Counted from the stretch's first letter, positions 47,583-56,954 are shown. The stretch: 64,000 nt of DNA from Rhodospirillaceae bacterium (GCA_018401495.1 JAGYJX010000006.1:186001-250000), one strand, 5' to 3'. Notes: generated by a model not told the origin, from the letters alone. Made by a program: numbers and translations.

Positions 47583-48502
47583 GTCGGCCGCCCCTCCTTC
47601 ACCCGTTCCGCCAACCGATGAAGCCCGCTGGCCGCCGCGTCGCGGGGGCCTTCGGCCGACGCCACGCCGATTCGCCCGAGCGCCTGGCCGTACAGCGCCA
47701 CCAGCCCGGCCTCGCCGATCAGGTGGACCGTGCCGCCTTCCTCGACAACCGCTTCGGTCGCCGCGCGTGCCTCGTGGCCGATCAGCAGACCGGACAGGAA
47801 CGCCCCGGCGGTGGTCGGCTGCAATTCGTCGAACAGCCCGGCGGCGCGCACCCCGAACAGGTGATGCAGCAGGCCGCCTGGGGCGCCCGAGCGGTCGACC
47901 CCGACAGAAAGGCGGCGTCGTCCCAGGCGGCGTGGTCGATGGTCCGGCCGAGGATGGTGTGCCGCCGCAGCGCCTCGAAGGCCTCGCCGGTCATGTGGGT
48001 GGTGAATCCGGTGACGCGGGCGTTCTCGACGCGCGCCCACTTGGAATGGGATCCCGGCAGGCAGAGCGTGGCGCGGTCGGCGCCGAGCCGGTCGACGGCG
48101 CCGAGGATCTGGACCTCCTCGCCGCGCATGACGTCGGGCACCCCGGCGGCGCCCCGCGTCGACAGCCCCGGGAGCCAGGTGGATCCGACGGCCGCGCGCC
48201 AGGTCGATCGGCAGCAGCGCCGCGGCGAGATCAACGACCGCGGCGGGGCACGGCAGGTACGGCGCCTCGACCCAGCCCTGGCGGCTGCCGATCATGCCGG
48301 ACAGCACCACCGGCACGCCGGGCGCGGAGTCCAGCCAGTCGCCGACCAACTGCTCGAACGCGCCTTCGAAGTCGCCGTCGTCGATGGAGCGGATGCCGGC
48401 ATCGGCCCGGCGCGCCTCGAGCACGCCGCCCTCGGCGTCCAGGCGATAGGCTCGGAAGGAGGACGTGCCCCAATCGACGCCGAGCGCCGCGACGGGTGTC
48501 AC
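47579..48502 (-). CDS. dgoK: 2-dehydro-3-deoxygalactonokinase, two compensating frame slips
   Basis: Phosphorylates 2-keto-3-deoxygalactonate before the aldolase acts. GTG 48502 overlaps the GST stop. The N terminus has VAALGVDWGTSSFRAYRLD and GVPVVLSGMIGSRQGWVEAP. Between about bases 48168 and 47900 the published frame is wrong: one surplus base in a C4 run (48166-48169) and one missing base in another (47899-47902). The correct middle reads GLSTRGAAGVPDVMRGEEVQ then CLPGSHSKWARVENARVTGF and THMTGEAFEAL. The C terminus resumes with FDELQPTTAGAFLSGLLIGH. Because the slips cancel, the gene looks intact at 307 aa. Confidence 0.88.
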   Translation of the reverse strand: MTPVAALGVDWGTSSFRAYRLDAEGGVLEARRADAGIRSIDDGDFEGAFEQLVGDWLDSAPGVPVVLSGMIGSRQGWVEAPYLPCPAAVVDLAAALLPIDLARGRRIHLAPGAVDAGRRRGARRHARRGGPDPRRRRPARRRPRHALPAGIPFQVGARRERPRHRIHHPHDRRGLRGAAAAHHPRPDHRPRRLGRRRLSVGVDRSGAPGGLLHHLFGVRAAGLFDELQPTTAGAFLSGLLIGHEARAATEAVVEEGGTVHLIGEAGLVALYGQALGRIGVASAEGPRDAAASGLHRLAERVKEGRPT

Positions 48503-49203
48503 TCGCACGGCTCCGTCATCGGCTCCGGCACCGTCGGCTCCAGGCAGATCCGGCGCCAGTCGGCGTCGTGGCGCTCGAACCAGGTGCGGACCGGGTTCAC
48601 AAATTCCGGCAACGAGCGCGGTGACGCGAAGGCGATCCAAAGCAGGTAGGTGTAGGCGACGATGTCGATCCAGCCGATCTCGTCGCCGGCGAGGTAGCGG
48701 TGCGCCTCGAGCGGCGGCTCCAGGCGGCCGATGGAGAAGGCGAGGTCGAGTTCCAGGCCGGCCCGCACGGCTTCGAGTTCCTCGAAGCTTTTTCCAAACC
48801 GGGCCTCGCGGCTCTCGCGGTAATACGCCCGGTCCTCCGGGAGCAGGCGGCGCGGGAAGTCGGCTCCCACCAGCGGCCCGATGCGGGCGCCCAGTTCCCG
48901 CTCCAGCTCGAGACCGGCGGCCGCGGCTCCGTTGCCGAGCAGTCGCGGCCGGTCCGGCACGGCTTCGTCGAGATGGGCGGCGATGGCGTCCGAGCCGATG
49001 ATCATGGCGCCGTTGACGGCCAGCACCGGGACGGTCCGGCTGCCGGTGATCTGCTCCAGTCGATCGACATCGGCAAAGCGCATCGCGCGGCGCTCGACCG
49101 TCACCCCCTTCAGCGCGAGGGCGATCCGCGACCGCCAGCAGATCGGGCTGGGGCAAAGGCCGTCGACGCCGGCGCGCTCGTACAGGATGGGGAGGTCGGT
49201 CAT
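48499..49203 (-). CDS. Glutathione S-transferase family protein
   Basis: 234-aa protein with a thioredoxin-like N-terminal domain (ILYERAGVDGLCPSPICWRS, VPVLAVNGAMIIGSDAIAAHLD, where the last block is the GSH-binding S/D region) and an all-helical C-terminal domain (IGWIDIVAYTYLLWIAF). It overlaps dgoK and the reductase gene by 4 bp each. GSTs in catabolic operons may act as isomerases or in detoxification; the role here is unknown. Confidence 0.85.
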   Translation of the reverse strand: MTDLPILYERAGVDGLCPSPICWRSRIALALKGVTVERRAMRFADVDRLEQITGSRTVPVLAVNGAMIIGSDAIAAHLDEAVPDRPRLLGNGAAAAGLELERELGARIGPLVGADFPRRLLPEDRAYYRESREARFGKSFEELEAVRAGLELDLAFSIGRLEPPLEAHRYLAGDEIGWIDIVAYTYLLWIAFASPRSLPEFVNPVRTWFERHDADWRRICLEPTVPEPMTEPCE

Positions 49204-50216
49204 GGGTCGGCCCCCACCCGGACCAGGGCCTTGCCGCTGTTGTGACCGGCGAGCAGGCGGACCAGCGCCGCCGGGGCGTTCTCCAGCCCGTCGGTCACGT
49301 CCTCGCGCCACCGGAAATGCCCTGCCCGATACAACTCGGTCAGTCGGGCGATGATCGCGGCGTAACGGTCGTAGTGGTCAAGAATCAGGAAACCCTGCAT
49401 GCGAGCCCGCTTGATCAGCAACTGCCGATTGGGGCGTGGCCCAACGGGCAGGGGAAACGACGGCATGCCGATGGTACCGCAGATCGCGATCCTCGCGCCA
49501 ACGTTGATGCGCTCCAGGGCCCGGTCGAACTGCTCGGCGCCGACGTTGTCGAAGAAGCAGTCGATGCCATCCGGGCAAGCGGCGTCCAGCGCCTGACCGA
49601 GGTCCGGCGTCGCCTTGTAGTCGATGGCGGCGTCGAAGCCGAACTCGTCCAGGCAGGCCAGCACCTTGTCCGGCCCCCCGGTGATCCCCACCGACCGGCA
49701 GCCGAGCGCCTTGGCGATCTGTCCCACCATCGAACCGACCGCGCCGGCGGCGGTGCTAACCAATACCGTCTCGCCCGGCTTGGGGTCGCAGATCTCCACC
49801 AGGCCGACATAGGCGGTGGCGCCGTTCAGGCCGAGGACCGAGAGCGCCGTCGAGATCGGGGCGAGGCCGGGGTCGACGACCCGGTCGATGTCGGAACCGT
49901 CGGAGACGGCGTAGCGCCGCCATCCCTGGCGACCCTGGACGATGGTCCCCACCGGGAACCCGGTGTGCCGCGATTCCACGACCTCGCCGACGGTGAAGCC
50001 GGTCATCGGCGCTCCGAGAGGAACCGGGGTCGAGTAGTTGGCGGCCTCGGCGATCCAGCCGCGCATCGCCGGATCCAGCGACAGCCAGACCACCCGGACC
50101 AGGAACTGCCCATCGGCGACCGCCGGGATCGGCGCCGCCACCGGCTCGAACAGTGACGCGGTCACCTCTGGGCTCGGCCGGGCCCGCAGCAGCACGTGGA
50201 GATTCTCGTCGGTCAT
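49200..50216 (-). CDS. Medium-chain NADP-dependent oxidoreductase (CurA/leukotriene B4 dehydrogenase-like)
   Basis: 338 aa, zinc-independent medium-chain reductase. LVRVVWLSLDPAMRGWI near residue 45, GATAYVGLVEICDPKPGETV, VSTAAGAVGSMVGQIAKALG (NADP-binding motif), FDAAIDYKA and DCFFDNVGAEQFDRAL are standard for this group, which reduces C=C bonds of enones. It is the first gene of the operon leading to GST, dgoK, dgoA and the GarR-like enzyme, with 4-bp overlaps. Confidence 0.9.
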   Translation of the reverse strand: MTDENLHVLLRARPSPEVTASLFEPVAAPIPAVADGQFLVRVVWLSLDPAMRGWIAEAANYSTPVPLGAPMTGFTVGEVVESRHTGFPVGTIVQGRQGWRRYAVSDGSDIDRVVDPGLAPISTALSVLGLNGATAYVGLVEICDPKPGETVLVSTAAGAVGSMVGQIAKALGCRSVGITGGPDKVLACLDEFGFDAAIDYKATPDLGQALDAACPDGIDCFFDNVGAEQFDRALERINVGARIAICGTIGMPSFPLPVGPRPNRQLLIKRARMQGFLILDHYDRYAAIIARLTELYRAGHFRWREDVTDGLENAPAALVRLLAGHNSGKALVRVGADP

Positions 50217-50312
50217 CGCCCCCGGTCCGGATGCTGGTGATCGCCCTGTCGCTCGATCCGATCTTATCGCGCCACAATCTCAGGTACAGGCGTCTGATGC
50301 GAAGGTGCAAGG

Positions 50313-50799
50313 GTGTCCCAGGACAACCACCCGGCCGGGCAGGACGATCAGCGTCGGATCGACCTCGGCTGCGGCGGCGCCAAGCGGGCAGGCTTCGTCG
50401 GCGTCGACTTCCTCGCGGCTCCCGGCGTCGACCATGTCGTCGACCTGACCGACCAGCCGTTGCCACTCCCTGACGCGTCGGTCGACCAGGTGTTCTCCGC
50501 GCACGTCCTGGAGCACGTGAAGAAACCGAAGAACCTCCTGAGCGAGATCGGACGGGTGTGCCGGGACGGGGAAGGCATCGAGTTCTGGACGCCCTACGCG
50601 TTCAGCGACGAGGCCTTCGTCTACGGCCATGAGATCGCCCTGACCGAGAAGCCCTGGCGGCATTTCTGCATCGAGCACCGCGACACCCACCTGCCGATCC
50701 TGGGAGGGCGGTGGCTGCTGCACCGCATCGTCTACGATCGAGCCGGAACGGCTGGTGGCCGGCAGCCGCGACGGCGAGCGCCGCGGGCTGGCGGCCTGA
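50313..50799 (+). CDS. SAM-dependent methyltransferase, frameshifted near its end
   Basis: GTG 50313, preceded by gaagg. RIDLGCGGAKRAGFVGVDFL is the SAM-binding motif I and PLPLPDASVDQVFSAHVLEHV is the methyltransferase-11 signature. WRHFCIEHRDTHLPILGGRW follows. Near 50738 one surplus base breaks the frame; dropping it gives EPERLVAGSRDGERRGLAA and a stop at 50797-50799, about 161 aa in total. This is short for a methyltransferase, so truncation remains possible. It converges with the lipase gene 26 bp downstream. Confidence 0.65.
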
Positions 50800-50825
50800 C
50801 CCCGAAGGGCAACCTCGCACACGGG

Positions 50826-52421
50826 TCACTTCCAGGGCCGGGCCTCGACGCGCAGCCTGCCGGAGAAGCCGGGTCGGGTCCGTTGCTCGATCGGGACGTC
50901 GAACGCCAGGCCCTCGGCGGCGCCGGGCGCGCCCTCCAGGCGGCGGGTCTCGGCGTCGATGCCGGGCTTGCCCGGATTCATGTCCTGGAAGCCGTACTTG
51001 ACCCGCCACCCGCCCGGGGCATCGGCGTCGGGGAACGCCTCGATCAGGATGAGCTCGCGCAGGATGTATCCGCCTTCGTAGTGGCGTCTCAGGAACGCCA
51101 GCCCGCCGACCTCGTAGTCGGGCACCAGCACCTTCAGGTCGCACGCGAAACTCACCGACTTGGTGCGCTTCTTGACGCTGAAGGCCGGATCGAGAAACAC
51201 CGAGAACAGGTGGGGGCTCTTGCTGCGGTCGGGCGTCCGCACGGTGCCTGGCTTGCCGGGGAACAACTCCTCGTAGCTGCGGAAGATCGCCGAATTCTCG
51301 CGGACCTCCCGGCGCGTCATCTGCCACTGGCAGCCGCGGATGCTGACAGCCACCTCGAACTGGTATGAGGCGTGGACTGACTTGCCGTCCTGCAGCGACT
51401 TCTGCACCTCCTGGGGCAGCGAGATGTCGTCGATCTCCAGGATCCCGTCGACCCGCAACTCGCCGAACAGGAATCGGGTCAGGTTCTGGTAGCCTTCCTC
51501 GGAGTTGACGATGCCGTAGTGCCCCGAGTGGCTGCGGTGGACGAACGCCCGCGGCGACCCGACATCCTTGCCGTCCGCCCCGGGTCCATGGGTGGTGGCG
51601 TGTGTCACCCGCACCAGCCCGTCGCTGGCGTCGCCCGCCGCCCAGGAGGAAAGCCCGCTGGCCACCGTGTAGTCGCGGGGGTTGGTGCCGATCAGGTTGA
51701 AGATGCGTTCGGGCGGGAAGTTGCGGACCACCGAGACGTCGTCGCCCTTCGGCACGTCGAGGTAGCTGGCCATCCGATCGCGGTTGAAGTTGTTGACGTC
51801 GCCGAACGACAGCCAGCCCGGAATGTTGCGCACGATGCGCATGTCGATGCCGTTGTGCGGGGTGGCGTAGGTGAACAGCTTGTCGACTGCCGCCCGCGCC
51901 TCGGCGGTGCCGAGCTTGGCGTTCTGCAGAAACGCCCGGCACACCAGGCCACCCATGGAATGGGCCACGAGATGCACCCGGAAGGCGTCCGGCGTCACGT
52001 TGTTCTTGGGATTGGCGCAGACCTTGTCGCGCAGCCGCAGGATCAACTCGCCGAGCCCCTTGGCGAAATGCTCGATCGGCGGCGTACCCTGGCCGTCGCC
52101 GAAATCCTGCGAGGCGTCGTCGTAGTAGCGGTAAATGACGATGGATTGGTAAGGGATCGGCTTGTCGAAGCGGTCGGCAGCCACCAGGTCGTCGCCGTCC
52201 ACGAACACATCTTCGTATTTGTGGTCGCTCATAAGACGCACCAGCGGCGACTCGAAATAGAACCGCCTGACGTCGCCGGTCCAGGCGGTCCGGGCTTTGG
52301 TCGAGCCGATGTTGAAGCCCATGTAGGGATCGGCGACGGTTTCCTCGATCTCGCCTTGGGTGGCGGCAAAGCCGCGGACGTAGATGATCGGATGATGGGA
52401 AGGGCGCGGGGCGGCGGGCAT
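50826..52421 (-). CDS. Alpha/beta-hydrolase, lipase-like (PGAP1/lipase group)
   Basis: 531 aa from ATG 52421, which follows ggagag; a longer in-frame start at 52490 is unsupported. HPIIYVRGFAATQGEIEETV near the start is the oxyanion-hole region. VHLVAHSMGGLVCRAFLQNA holds the nucleophile elbow AHSMGG. TYATPHNGIDM and DGLVRVTHATTHG, and HRSHSGHYGIV, contain candidate acid and histidine residues. No signal peptide is evident, so it is probably cytosolic or non-classically exported. The C-terminal 200 residues are unrecognised, with beta-sandwich-like character. Substrate unknown. Confidence 0.78.
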   Translation of the reverse strand: MPAAPRPSHHPIIYVRGFAATQGEIEETVADPYMGFNIGSTKARTAWTGDVRRFYFESPLVRLMSDHKYEDVFVDGDDLVAADRFDKPIPYQSIVIYRYYDDASQDFGDGQGTPPIEHFAKGLGELILRLRDKVCANPKNNVTPDAFRVHLVAHSMGGLVCRAFLQNAKLGTAEARAAVDKLFTYATPHNGIDMRIVRNIPGWLSFGDVNNFNRDRMASYLDVPKGDDVSVVRNFPPERIFNLIGTNPRDYTVASGLSSWAAGDASDGLVRVTHATTHGPGADGKDVGSPRAFVHRSHSGHYGIVNSEEGYQNLTRFLFGELRVDGILEIDDISLPQEVQKSLQDGKSVHASYQFEVAVSIRGCQWQMTRREVRENSAIFRSYEELFPGKPGTVRTPDRSKSPHLFSVFLDPAFSVKKRTKSVSFACDLKVLVPDYEVGGLAFLRRHYEGGYILRELILIEAFPDADAPGGWRVKYGFQDMNPGKPGIDAETRRLEGAPGAAEGLAFDVPIEQRTRPGFSGRLRVEARPWK

Positions 52422-52677
52422 CGGCGTCTCTCCATGGTGAGGTTGCGCGCGGCGCAGCGCGTGCCCTCCTCGAGCGGACGCCGCCCACATTCAGGGTACT
52501 TCAACTTTTAGTCGTTTTCCATCGGCGGCTCCGGCACGCCGGCGCCGGGCTGGCTTGGGCCGCACGCGGCCCGGCTTGACACCCTTCATCCCCCTTGCGA
52601 CGCTCGGCGCGACCCGTCGGCCCGCGCCCGCGGCACCGATGCTCGACGACAAGAACCTGCAATCAGGGGGAAACACC

Positions 52678-53523
52678 ATGAAGCTGCTGCGCTATGGCCC
52701 GCGCGGCCAGGAAAAGCCGGGCGTGCTCGACGCTTCGGGCGCGATCCGCGACCTGTCCGGCGTGGTCTCCGACATCGATTCCGCGACGCTGGCGGCCGGC
52801 GGCCTGACCAAGCTGAAGGGCGTCGACCCGGCAAGCCTTCCGAAGGTCGACGGCAGCCCGCGCATCGGCGCCTGCGTCGGCGGCATCGGCAAGGTGATCT
52901 GCATCGGTCTGAACTATTCCGACCACGCCGCCGAGACCGGCGCGCCGATTCCCAAGGAGCCGATCGTGTTCCTGAAAGCGGTCAGCGCCGTCCAGGGCCC
53001 GGATGACGACGTTCACATCCCGCGGACCTCGGTCAAGACCGACTGGGAGGTCGAACTCGGGGTGATCATCGGCAAGCATGCCAAGTACGTCTCCGAAGCC
53101 GACGCGCTGAGCTACGTCGCCGGCTACTGCGTCGCCAACGACGTCTCCGAGCGCGCCTTCCAGGCCGAGCGCGGCGGGCAGTGGACCAAGGGCAAGTCCT
53201 GCGACACCTTCGGACCGATCGGACCCTGGTTCGTCACCGTCGATGAGGTCGCCGACCCGCAGAACCTCGACATGTTCTGCGACGTCAACGGCAAGCGGAT
53301 GCAGACTGGCAACACCAAGACCATGATCTTCCCGGTCAAGCACATCATCCACTATCTCAGCCAGATGATGTCGCTGCACCCGGGCGACGTGATCATGACC
53401 GGCACCCCGCCGGGCGTCGGCCTCGGCGTCAAGCCGGAGCCGGTGTTCCTGAAGGCCGGCGACGAGATGCACCTCGGCATCACGGGTCTCGGCGAGCAAC
53501 GCCAGAAGCTCGTGGCCGACTGA
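52678..53523 (+). CDS. Fumarylacetoacetate-hydrolase family enzyme (2,4-diketo-3-deoxy sugar-acid hydrolase-like)
   Basis: 281 aa. MKLLRYGPRGQEKPGVLDAS is the opening typical of the group often labelled ureidoglycolate lyase or 2,4-diketo-3-deoxy-L-fuconate/rhamnonate hydrolase. KVICIGLNYSDHAAETGAPI, WEVELGVIIGKHA (metal-binding glutamates), VANDVSERAFQAERGGQW and IMTGTPPGVGLG are FAH-fold motifs. The following FAH-family and SDR genes in the same direction, and sugar-acid genes on the other strand, support a sugar-acid role. Confident on family, tentative on substrate. Confidence 0.88.
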   Translation: MKLLRYGPRGQEKPGVLDASGAIRDLSGVVSDIDSATLAAGGLTKLKGVDPASLPKVDGSPRIGACVGGIGKVICIGLNYSDHAAETGAPIPKEPIVFLKAVSAVQGPDDDVHIPRTSVKTDWEVELGVIIGKHAKYVSEADALSYVAGYCVANDVSERAFQAERGGQWTKGKSCDTFGPIGPWFVTVDEVADPQNLDMFCDVNGKRMQTGNTKTMIFPVKHIIHYLSQMMSLHPGDVIMTGTPPGVGLGVKPEPVFLKAGDEMHLGITGLGEQRQKLVAD

Positions 53524-53528
53524 CGGCC

Positions 53529-54706
53529 ATGGCGGCGCTCAACCTCACGGTGGAAGCCTGCCTGCCGGAGGACCGGCAGCAGGCAACCCTGGTCGGCCGG
53601 GTCTGGCGTCCCGACGCCGACGGCCCCTCGCCGGTCGCGATCCGCGGTGACGCGGTGGTCGATCTGTCGGCCACGGTCCCGACGGTGTCGGAGCTCCTGA
53701 ACCGCGCCGACGCGGGGGCGATCGCCCGCGAGGCACCGGGGAGACGGTGGGAGCGCTCGCCGACATCCTTGCCAACTCGGCCCATGATCGGCGTGACCCC
53801 TCGCTTCCCTGGTTCCTGTGCCCGGTCGACCTGCAGGCGATCAAAGCCTGCGGCGTCACCTTTGCCTCCAGCATGCTGGAGCGGGTGATCGAGGAGAAGG
53901 CGAAGGGCGATCCGGCCGCCGCCGACGCCATCCGCCGCGAGATCGGCGACCGCATCGGCCTCGACCTGTCGAGCATCGTGCCGGGCTCCGACGAGGCGAT
54001 GGCGCTGAAGGCGGCGCTGGTCGAGCGGGGCATGTGGTCGCAATATCTGGAGGTCGGCATCGGGCCGGACGCCGAGGTGTTCACCAAGGCTCCGCCGATG
54101 GCCGGCGTCGGGGTCGGCGCCGAGGTCGGGTTGCACCCGGTGTCGTCGTGGAACAACCCGGAGCCGGAGATCGTGCTGGCGATCGCCGCCGACGGCCGGA
54201 TCGTCGGCGCCACCCTCGGCAACGACGTCAACCTGCGCGACGTCGAGGGCCGCAGCGCCCTGTTGCTCGGCAAGGCCAAGGACAACAACGGCTCGGCGGC
54301 GCTCGGGCCGTTCATCCGGTTGTTTGATGACGGCTTCAGCCTCGACGATGTCCGGGTGGCGGAACTTGACCTCCGTGTCGAGGGGCCGGACGGCTTCGTG
54401 CTGAAGGGGCGGTCGTCGATGAGCCGGATCAGCCGCGACGTTGCCGATCTCGCGGTCCACACCATCGGACCGACCCACCAGTACCCCGATGGCCTGGTCC
54501 TGATGACCGGAACGCTGTTCGCGCCGACCGAGGACCGCGGCGCGCCGGGCCAGGGCTTCACCCACCAGCTCGGCGACGTGGTGACGATCAGCTCGGCCCG
54601 GCTGGGCGCGCTGGTAAACCGTGTCGACCGGGCGGACAGGATCCCGCCCTGGACCTTCGGGGCCGGGGCGCTGATGCGGAATCTGGCCCGCCGCGGCCTG
54701 ATCTGA
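53529..54706 (+). CDS. Fumarylacetoacetate-hydrolase family protein (keto-deoxy-acid dehydratase-like), frameshifted
   Basis: About 392 aa after repair, starting ATG 53529, 5 bp after the previous stop. One base is missing in the G4 run 53738-53741. Repair joins the N-terminal part (GDAVVDLSATVPTVSELLNR) to VGALADILANSAHDRRDPSL. Downstream, VTFASSMLERVIEEKAKGDP, EVGLHPVSSWNNPEPEIVLA (metal glutamates), GNDVNLRDVEGRSALLLGKA, NNGSAALGPFIRL and the closing LVLMTGTLFAPTEDRGAPGQ match the long FAH subfamily that includes 2-keto-3-deoxy-pentonate dehydratases. Function inferred from family and neighbours. Confidence 0.85.
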
Positions 54707-54717
54707 GAGGACATCCC

Positions 54718-55473
54718 ATGGTCGCCTACGACTTCACCGGACGCAGCGCCATCATCACCGGCGGCGCCCGCGGCATCGGCCTCGCCATCGCGCACCGGCT
54801 GTCGTCGAGCGGCGCCTCGGTCAGCCTGTGGGATGCCGACGCCGCCAAGCTCGCCGAGAGCAAGGCGGCCCTCGGCCTGCCGGAGGAACGCCTCCACACC
54901 GCCGCGGTCGACGTCACCGACGCCGGCGCGGTGGACCGGGCGGCGGCCGAAGTCGAGCGTGAGTTCGGCCGCATCGACATCCTGGTGTCGTCTGCCGGTA
55001 TCACCGGTCCCAACACCACGACCTGGGAATACCCGGTCGACGCCTGGCGGCGGGTGATCGACATCGACCTGACCGGGGTGTTCCTGTGCTGCCGGGCGGT
55101 GGTGCCCTACATGCGCTCGCGCAACTATGGCCGGATCGTGAACATCGCCTCGATCGCCGGCAAGGAAGGCAACCCGCGCGCGCCGGCCTATTCGGCCGCG
55201 AAGGCCGGAGTCATCGGCCTCACCAAGTCGCTTGGCAAGGAATTGGCAGACACCCCGATCACGGTGAACTGCGTCACGCCGGCGGCGGTCAAGACCGACA
55301 TCTTCGATCAGATGAGCCAGGAGTTCATCGACTTCATGCTGACCAAGATCCCGATGGGCCGGTTTGGTCAGGTCGAGGAGATCGCCGGGCTGGTCACCTG
55401 GCTCGCCTCCGAGGAGTGCTCCTTCTCCACTGGCGCGGTATTCGACTGCTCGGGCGGACGGGCAACCTACTGA
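54718..55473 (+). CDS. Short-chain dehydrogenase/reductase
   Basis: 251-aa classical SDR. IITGGARGIGLAIAHRL is the TGxxxGxG cofactor motif, and ILVSSAGITGPNTTTWEYPV replaces NNAG with SSAG. The catalytic Ser is in IVNIASIAGKEG, and YSAAKAGVIG gives the YxxxK pair. PITVNCVTPAAVKTDI follows the standard course. It starts 11 bp after the FAH-family gene, so the three probably form one operon. It resembles the 2-keto-3-deoxyfuconate 4-dehydrogenase type, but the substrate is inferred. Confidence 0.93.
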   Translation: MVAYDFTGRSAIITGGARGIGLAIAHRLSSSGASVSLWDADAAKLAESKAALGLPEERLHTAAVDVTDAGAVDRAAAEVEREFGRIDILVSSAGITGPNTTTWEYPVDAWRRVIDIDLTGVFLCCRAVVPYMRSRNYGRIVNIASIAGKEGNPRAPAYSAAKAGVIGLTKSLGKELADTPITVNCVTPAAVKTDIFDQMSQEFIDFMLTKIPMGRFGQVEEIAGLVTWLASEECSFSTGAVFDCSGGRATY

Positions 55474-55574
55474 CGTCGTCGCAACGAGCGACCTGATCGC
55501 TGGCTGCCCATGCGGGACGGCGGGATACCGGCCGTGCTAGCGTCGCAGGATCGTCGCCCGTAGGGATTCTCGCG

Positions 55575-55982
55575 ATGAGCCAGGAAGCGGCCGTCCTGTT
55601 CGCCAACGAGGCGTTCTACCTCGCCTTCGCGCTCAAGGACATCAAGGGAATGGACGAGTTGTGGTCCCGGCACCTGCCGGTGACGTGCGTCCATCCCGGC
55701 TGGCAGCCGTTGTTCGGCCGCGATGCGGTCATGGACAGTTGGGTCGGCATCTTCGGCAACCCGGGCTCACCCGCGATCGAATGCCGGCAACCCCGAGTGT
55801 TCCTGTACGGCGACTTTGCCCAGGTGTGCTGCTACGAAGTGATCGAGGAGGGCACGCTGGTGGCGTGCAACCTGTTCGCCCACGACGCGCGGGGCTGGAA
55901 GCTCGTCCACCATCAGGCGTCTCCGGTCGCCGAGAAGCCGCAGTTCGACGAACCGACACCGCCGCGCCGCCGGCTGCAGTAA
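55575..55982 (+). CDS. NTF2-like (SnoaL/SgcJ-type) protein
   Basis: 135-aa alpha+beta barrel protein. EAFYLAFALKDIKGMDELWS, VTCVHPGWQPLFGRDAVMDSW and FLYGDFAQVCCYEVIEEG, then LVACNLFAHDARGWKLVHHQ, follow the NTF2-fold order. Members are small ligand-binding or ketosteroid-isomerase-like enzymes; no specific function is evident. A 101-bp gap separates it from the SDR gene. Confidence 0.8.
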   Translation: MSQEAAVLFANEAFYLAFALKDIKGMDELWSRHLPVTCVHPGWQPLFGRDAVMDSWVGIFGNPGSPAIECRQPRVFLYGDFAQVCCYEVIEEGTLVACNLFAHDARGWKLVHHQASPVAEKPQFDEPTPPRRRLQ

Positions 55983-56038
55983 ACCGCCCTCGCTGCGCCC
56001 AGCCGCGTCGCGCTGCAGCCTCCGCAAAACAGCGAACG

Positions 56039-56062
56039 GGGCGGATGGTTGCCCATCCGCCC
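56039..56062. terminator. Candidate bidirectional terminator hairpin
   Basis: A perfect 10-bp stem (GGGCGGATGG at 56039-56048, CCATCCGCCC at 56053-56062) with loop ttgc lies between the convergent NTF2-like and OmpA-like genes. The minus-strand side is followed by a tgtttt stretch. This fits a rho-independent terminator serving both directions, though the T-tracts are weak. Confidence 0.6.
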
Positions 56063-56093
56063 CGCCGGTTTGTGCACCGATGTCAGGTCGAGA

Positions 56094-56954
56094 TCACTTC
56101 CGGATTTCGATCTTCACGCGGCGGTTCTTCTCTTCCTTGACGCCGTCCGGAGTCACCACCTTGTTCTGGGTCTCGCCGAAGGCCTCGAGGGTCATGGCCG
56201 GCGCCTGGGCACCGATCAGGTTGGTCAGTTCCTTGGCAACCGCCTCGGCACGCCGCTGCGACAGACGCATGTTGTAGGCCTCGGAGCCGGAACGGTCGGT
56301 GTAGCCCGACACGGTGATCGACTTGGCGGCCATGTCGTCGGCAGCGTTCGCGGCGTCGATCAGGATCGCCTGGGTCTGCGGGGTCAGCGTCGACTTGTCG
56401 AAGTCGAAGTAGACCGTGAAGTTGGCGAACGTGACCGTCGGCTTCGGAGCTTCGGCCTTCGGGGCCGGGGCGCCGATCTCGGCCATCGCGGCGTTGAAGC
56501 GATCCTTGCACCACTTGATGTCGGCAGGCTGGAAGTTCTCCTCCTGCTCCTGCATCCAGCAGTCGAAGCTGGCCTGGGCCCGGGCGGCTGCGGCCGGCTT
56601 GGAAGTCCCGGCGCCGGCAGCGAGTGCCTCGGTCAGCTTGCGGCGCGCTTCGGCCAGCTCGCCCTGGGCGGCGGCCGGGATCTGGCGGGAAGCCATCTCC
56701 TCGGGAGCCGGCGGGGTGCCCTTGGCCGACGCGATGGCGCGCATCGAGAACTCGTCCGAATCCTCGTAGTCGCCTTCAGCGAACTCCATCTCAGCCAGGA
56801 CCAGATACTCCTTGTACAGCGCCGCGCTGAACGCGTCGCCGGACGGGGTCAGACCCTTCGCGTTGTCGAGCTGGAAGCCGGCACAGGCGCTCAGTCCGAG
56901 CATCGCGGTCGCCGCCAACGCCATCTTGGTGGCGCCAATCATTCTTGTGAGCAT
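56094..56954 (-). CDS. OmpA-family outer-membrane lipoprotein
   Basis: 286 aa from ATG 56954 with aaggaga seven bases upstream; an earlier in-frame ATG exists. The N-terminal signal ends in the lipobox LSAC (cysteine at about residue 24). Residues about 30-150 are an all-alpha region rich in Ala/Glu. The C-terminal OmpA-like peptidoglycan-binding domain is at about residues 178-286: VYFDFDKSTLTPQTQAIL, ITVSGYTDRSGSEAYNMRLS, RRAEAVAKELTNL and the end EEKNRRVKIEIRK. It likely tethers the outer membrane to peptidoglycan. Confidence 0.9.
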   Translation of the reverse strand: MLTRMIGATKMALAATAMLGLSACAGFQLDNAKGLTPSGDAFSAALYKEYLVLAEMEFAEGDYEDSDEFSMRAIASAKGTPPAPEEMASRQIPAAAQGELAEARRKLTEALAAGAGTSKPAAAARAQASFDCWMQEQEENFQPADIKWCKDRFNAAMAEIGAPAPKAEAPKPTVTFANFTVYFDFDKSTLTPQTQAILIDAANAADDMAAKSITVSGYTDRSGSEAYNMRLSQRRAEAVAKELTNLIGAQAPAMTLEAFGETQNKVVTPDGVKEEKNRRVKIEIRK

